5,942 bases of DNA, from positions 1-5,942 of the forward strand of contig JAUVFC010000115.1 in the NCBI GenBank assembly GCA_030594505.1, read 5' to 3'. The DNA comes from Desulfobacterales bacterium (GTDB taxonomy: Bacteria; Desulfobacterota; Desulfobacteria; Desulfobacterales; C00003106). The notes under the pieces are model-generated. The model worked only from the letters and a program-made list of their open reading frames with translations, searched no databases and had not been told where the DNA came from. This document shows, in pieces, positions 5,041 to 5,942 of the stretch; within the stretch, counting starts at the first letter, position 1; each line of letters opens with the position of its first letter. The translations under genes were made by a program, and so were the position numbers.

Positions 5041-5942
5041 CTGGATAACCGGAAGCTTAAGAGTTAAAATTATGCTCTCAATAGCCTCTACGGTTATTAT
5101 TTTAATGGGGATTGTCACCTATGTTACTATATCCAATTCTACCCGGGTTATGCTGGAAAGAGTAGAGCAGTTTGGGATCGACTTGGCCAGGAACACTTAT
5201 AGCGGGATGAAACATCCAATGGCGGTGGGAGACAGTCACGCCGTTCAGCAACAGCTTCATAATATAAAAACTCAAACAAAGGACATGGAGGTTTACATAT
5301 GTGACTATAACCAGGAGATTATATATGCAAGCAATGAAGAAAAGCTTACGGCAAAGGCCTCAGACATCATTACCAATAAAGAGCCTTTAAAAGCCCTTGA
5401 AAATACACTTCGGACCGGAGCAGCTCCTCAAAATGGCTTTATCGAACATCATGAAAACGAGAAATATCTGACCACATTTCTCCCATTGCCTAATGAAAAA
5501 GCTTGTTACCATTGTCACGGCTCGTCCAGAAAGATATTGGGATCGCTTATCGTAAGACAGTCGATCAATAAAGATTATGCCACCATAGCTTCCACCAGAA
5601 ATCTTTTTATCCTTGTCAACCTGATCGGCGTCGCAGCCGTCATATTTCTCTTGAACTTTGTGCTCTTCCGATCCGTAACCAGGCCTGTTAGAGAGCTGGC
5701 CGACAAGGCCCATCAGGTCGCTGAGGGAGATACTTCGGTCACTACAGACATCAAGTCTGAAAATTCTATCGGAAGGCTGGCAAAAAATTTCAACCTGATG
5801 GTAAAAAACATCAACGACAAAATGGAATACGCCAATAGCCTGAAGCTCGGCATATCCTTGCCGTTTTTCATGGTTGACCCTTCAATGACCGTTACCTACC
5901 TGAATGAGGCTGGATCGAAATTATGCGGATATTCCAGAGAAG
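5021..5942 (+). CDS. Heme-c-motif membrane chemoreceptor (TM-sensor-TM-HAMP-PAS), 3' end outside window
   Basis: A frame opens at ATG 5021 and runs without stop to the window end (307 codons). A strong GGAGG (5011-5015) lies five bases ahead, inside cheA, which it overlaps by 20 bases. The layout is a first membrane segment (about 16-38), a periplasmic sensor (about 39-192) and a second segment (about 193-216). A HAMP domain follows (about 217-268, with RPVRELADKAHQVAEGD), then the start of a PAS domain (from about 275, PFFMVDPSMTVTYLNEAG). The sensor ends with C162-Y-H-C165-H166, a CXXCH heme-c attachment motif, followed by GSLIVRQSIN, which resembles the last strand of a Cache/PAS-like sensor fold. 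Geobacter chemoreceptors such as GSU0935 and GSU0582 have heme-c PAS-like sensors, so redox, oxygen or small-ligand sensing is likely. The operon position favours a methyl-accepting protein, but the signalling domain is not visible and a histidine kinase cannot be excluded. Confidence 0.85.
   Translation, partial: MLRQLFSWITGSLRVKIMLSIASTVIILMGIVTYVTISNSTRVMLERVEQFGIDLARNTYSGMKHPMAVGDSHAVQQQLHNIKTQTKDMEVYICDYNQEIIYASNEEKLTAKASDIITNKEPLKALENTLRTGAAPQNGFIEHHENEKYLTTFLPLPNEKACYHCHGSSRKILGSLIVRQSINKDYATIASTRNLFILVNLIGVAAVIFLLNFVLFRSVTRPVRELADKAHQVAEGDTSVTTDIKSENSIGRLAKNFNLMVKNINDKMEYANSLKLGISLPFFMVDPSMTVTYLNEAGSKLCGYSRE

Noticed and set aside
5387..5713. Minus-strand open frame of 108 codons
   Set aside because: It is antisense to the receptor across the CXXCH motif and second membrane segment, where the + strand reading is clearly meaningful.

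Overview
The window looks like a chromosomal piece of an anaerobic, metal-exposed bacterium, most likely a Desulfobacterota (former Deltaproteobacteria) member. This rests on an ArsF/ArsG-type arsenic locus, a chemoreceptor with a c-type heme motif in its periplasmic domain, and intergenic palindromes of a kind common in that group. The lineage is inferred from gene content and repeat style only. All genes read on the + strand.

Positions 1-1875 are the 3' part of an arsenic/organoarsenical resistance locus. It holds the C-terminal 123 codons of an ArsF-family thioredoxin-like protein, an ArsG-family permease of the CcdA/DsbD fold that overlaps it by one base, a decayed interval (1064-1356) and an intact two-domain thioredoxin-family gene (1384-1875). 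The decayed interval carries three small hairpins directly abutting a start-less C-terminal remnant of an ACR3 arsenite exporter. The locus therefore has two thioredoxin-like proteins and a two-cysteine membrane protein, but its ACR3 exporter is broken.

Positions 1876-2321 (446 bases) hold no gene. They contain a perfect 14-bp tandem direct repeat next to a TTGACA hexamer (possible promoter/operator), then a mosaic of palindromic repeats. The mosaic is three copies of a 44-bp near-palindrome (two complete, one half-decayed) and one large inverted repeat with 27-base arms. The last copy runs almost into the ribosome binding site of the next gene.

Positions 2322-5942 are a compact chemosensory operon: STAS-domain protein, single-domain CheY, CheA kinase, then the first 307 codons of a membrane receptor. 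The receptor has a periplasmic CXXCH heme-attachment motif, a HAMP domain and the start of a PAS domain. Gaps are 6 bp or overlaps of 20-23 bp, so translation is probably coupled. The natural reading is that the heme receptor controls CheA, which phosphorylates CheY, with the STAS protein as an accessory regulator. CheW, CheR, CheB and CheD are not in the window, and the receptor's signalling domain lies past its end.
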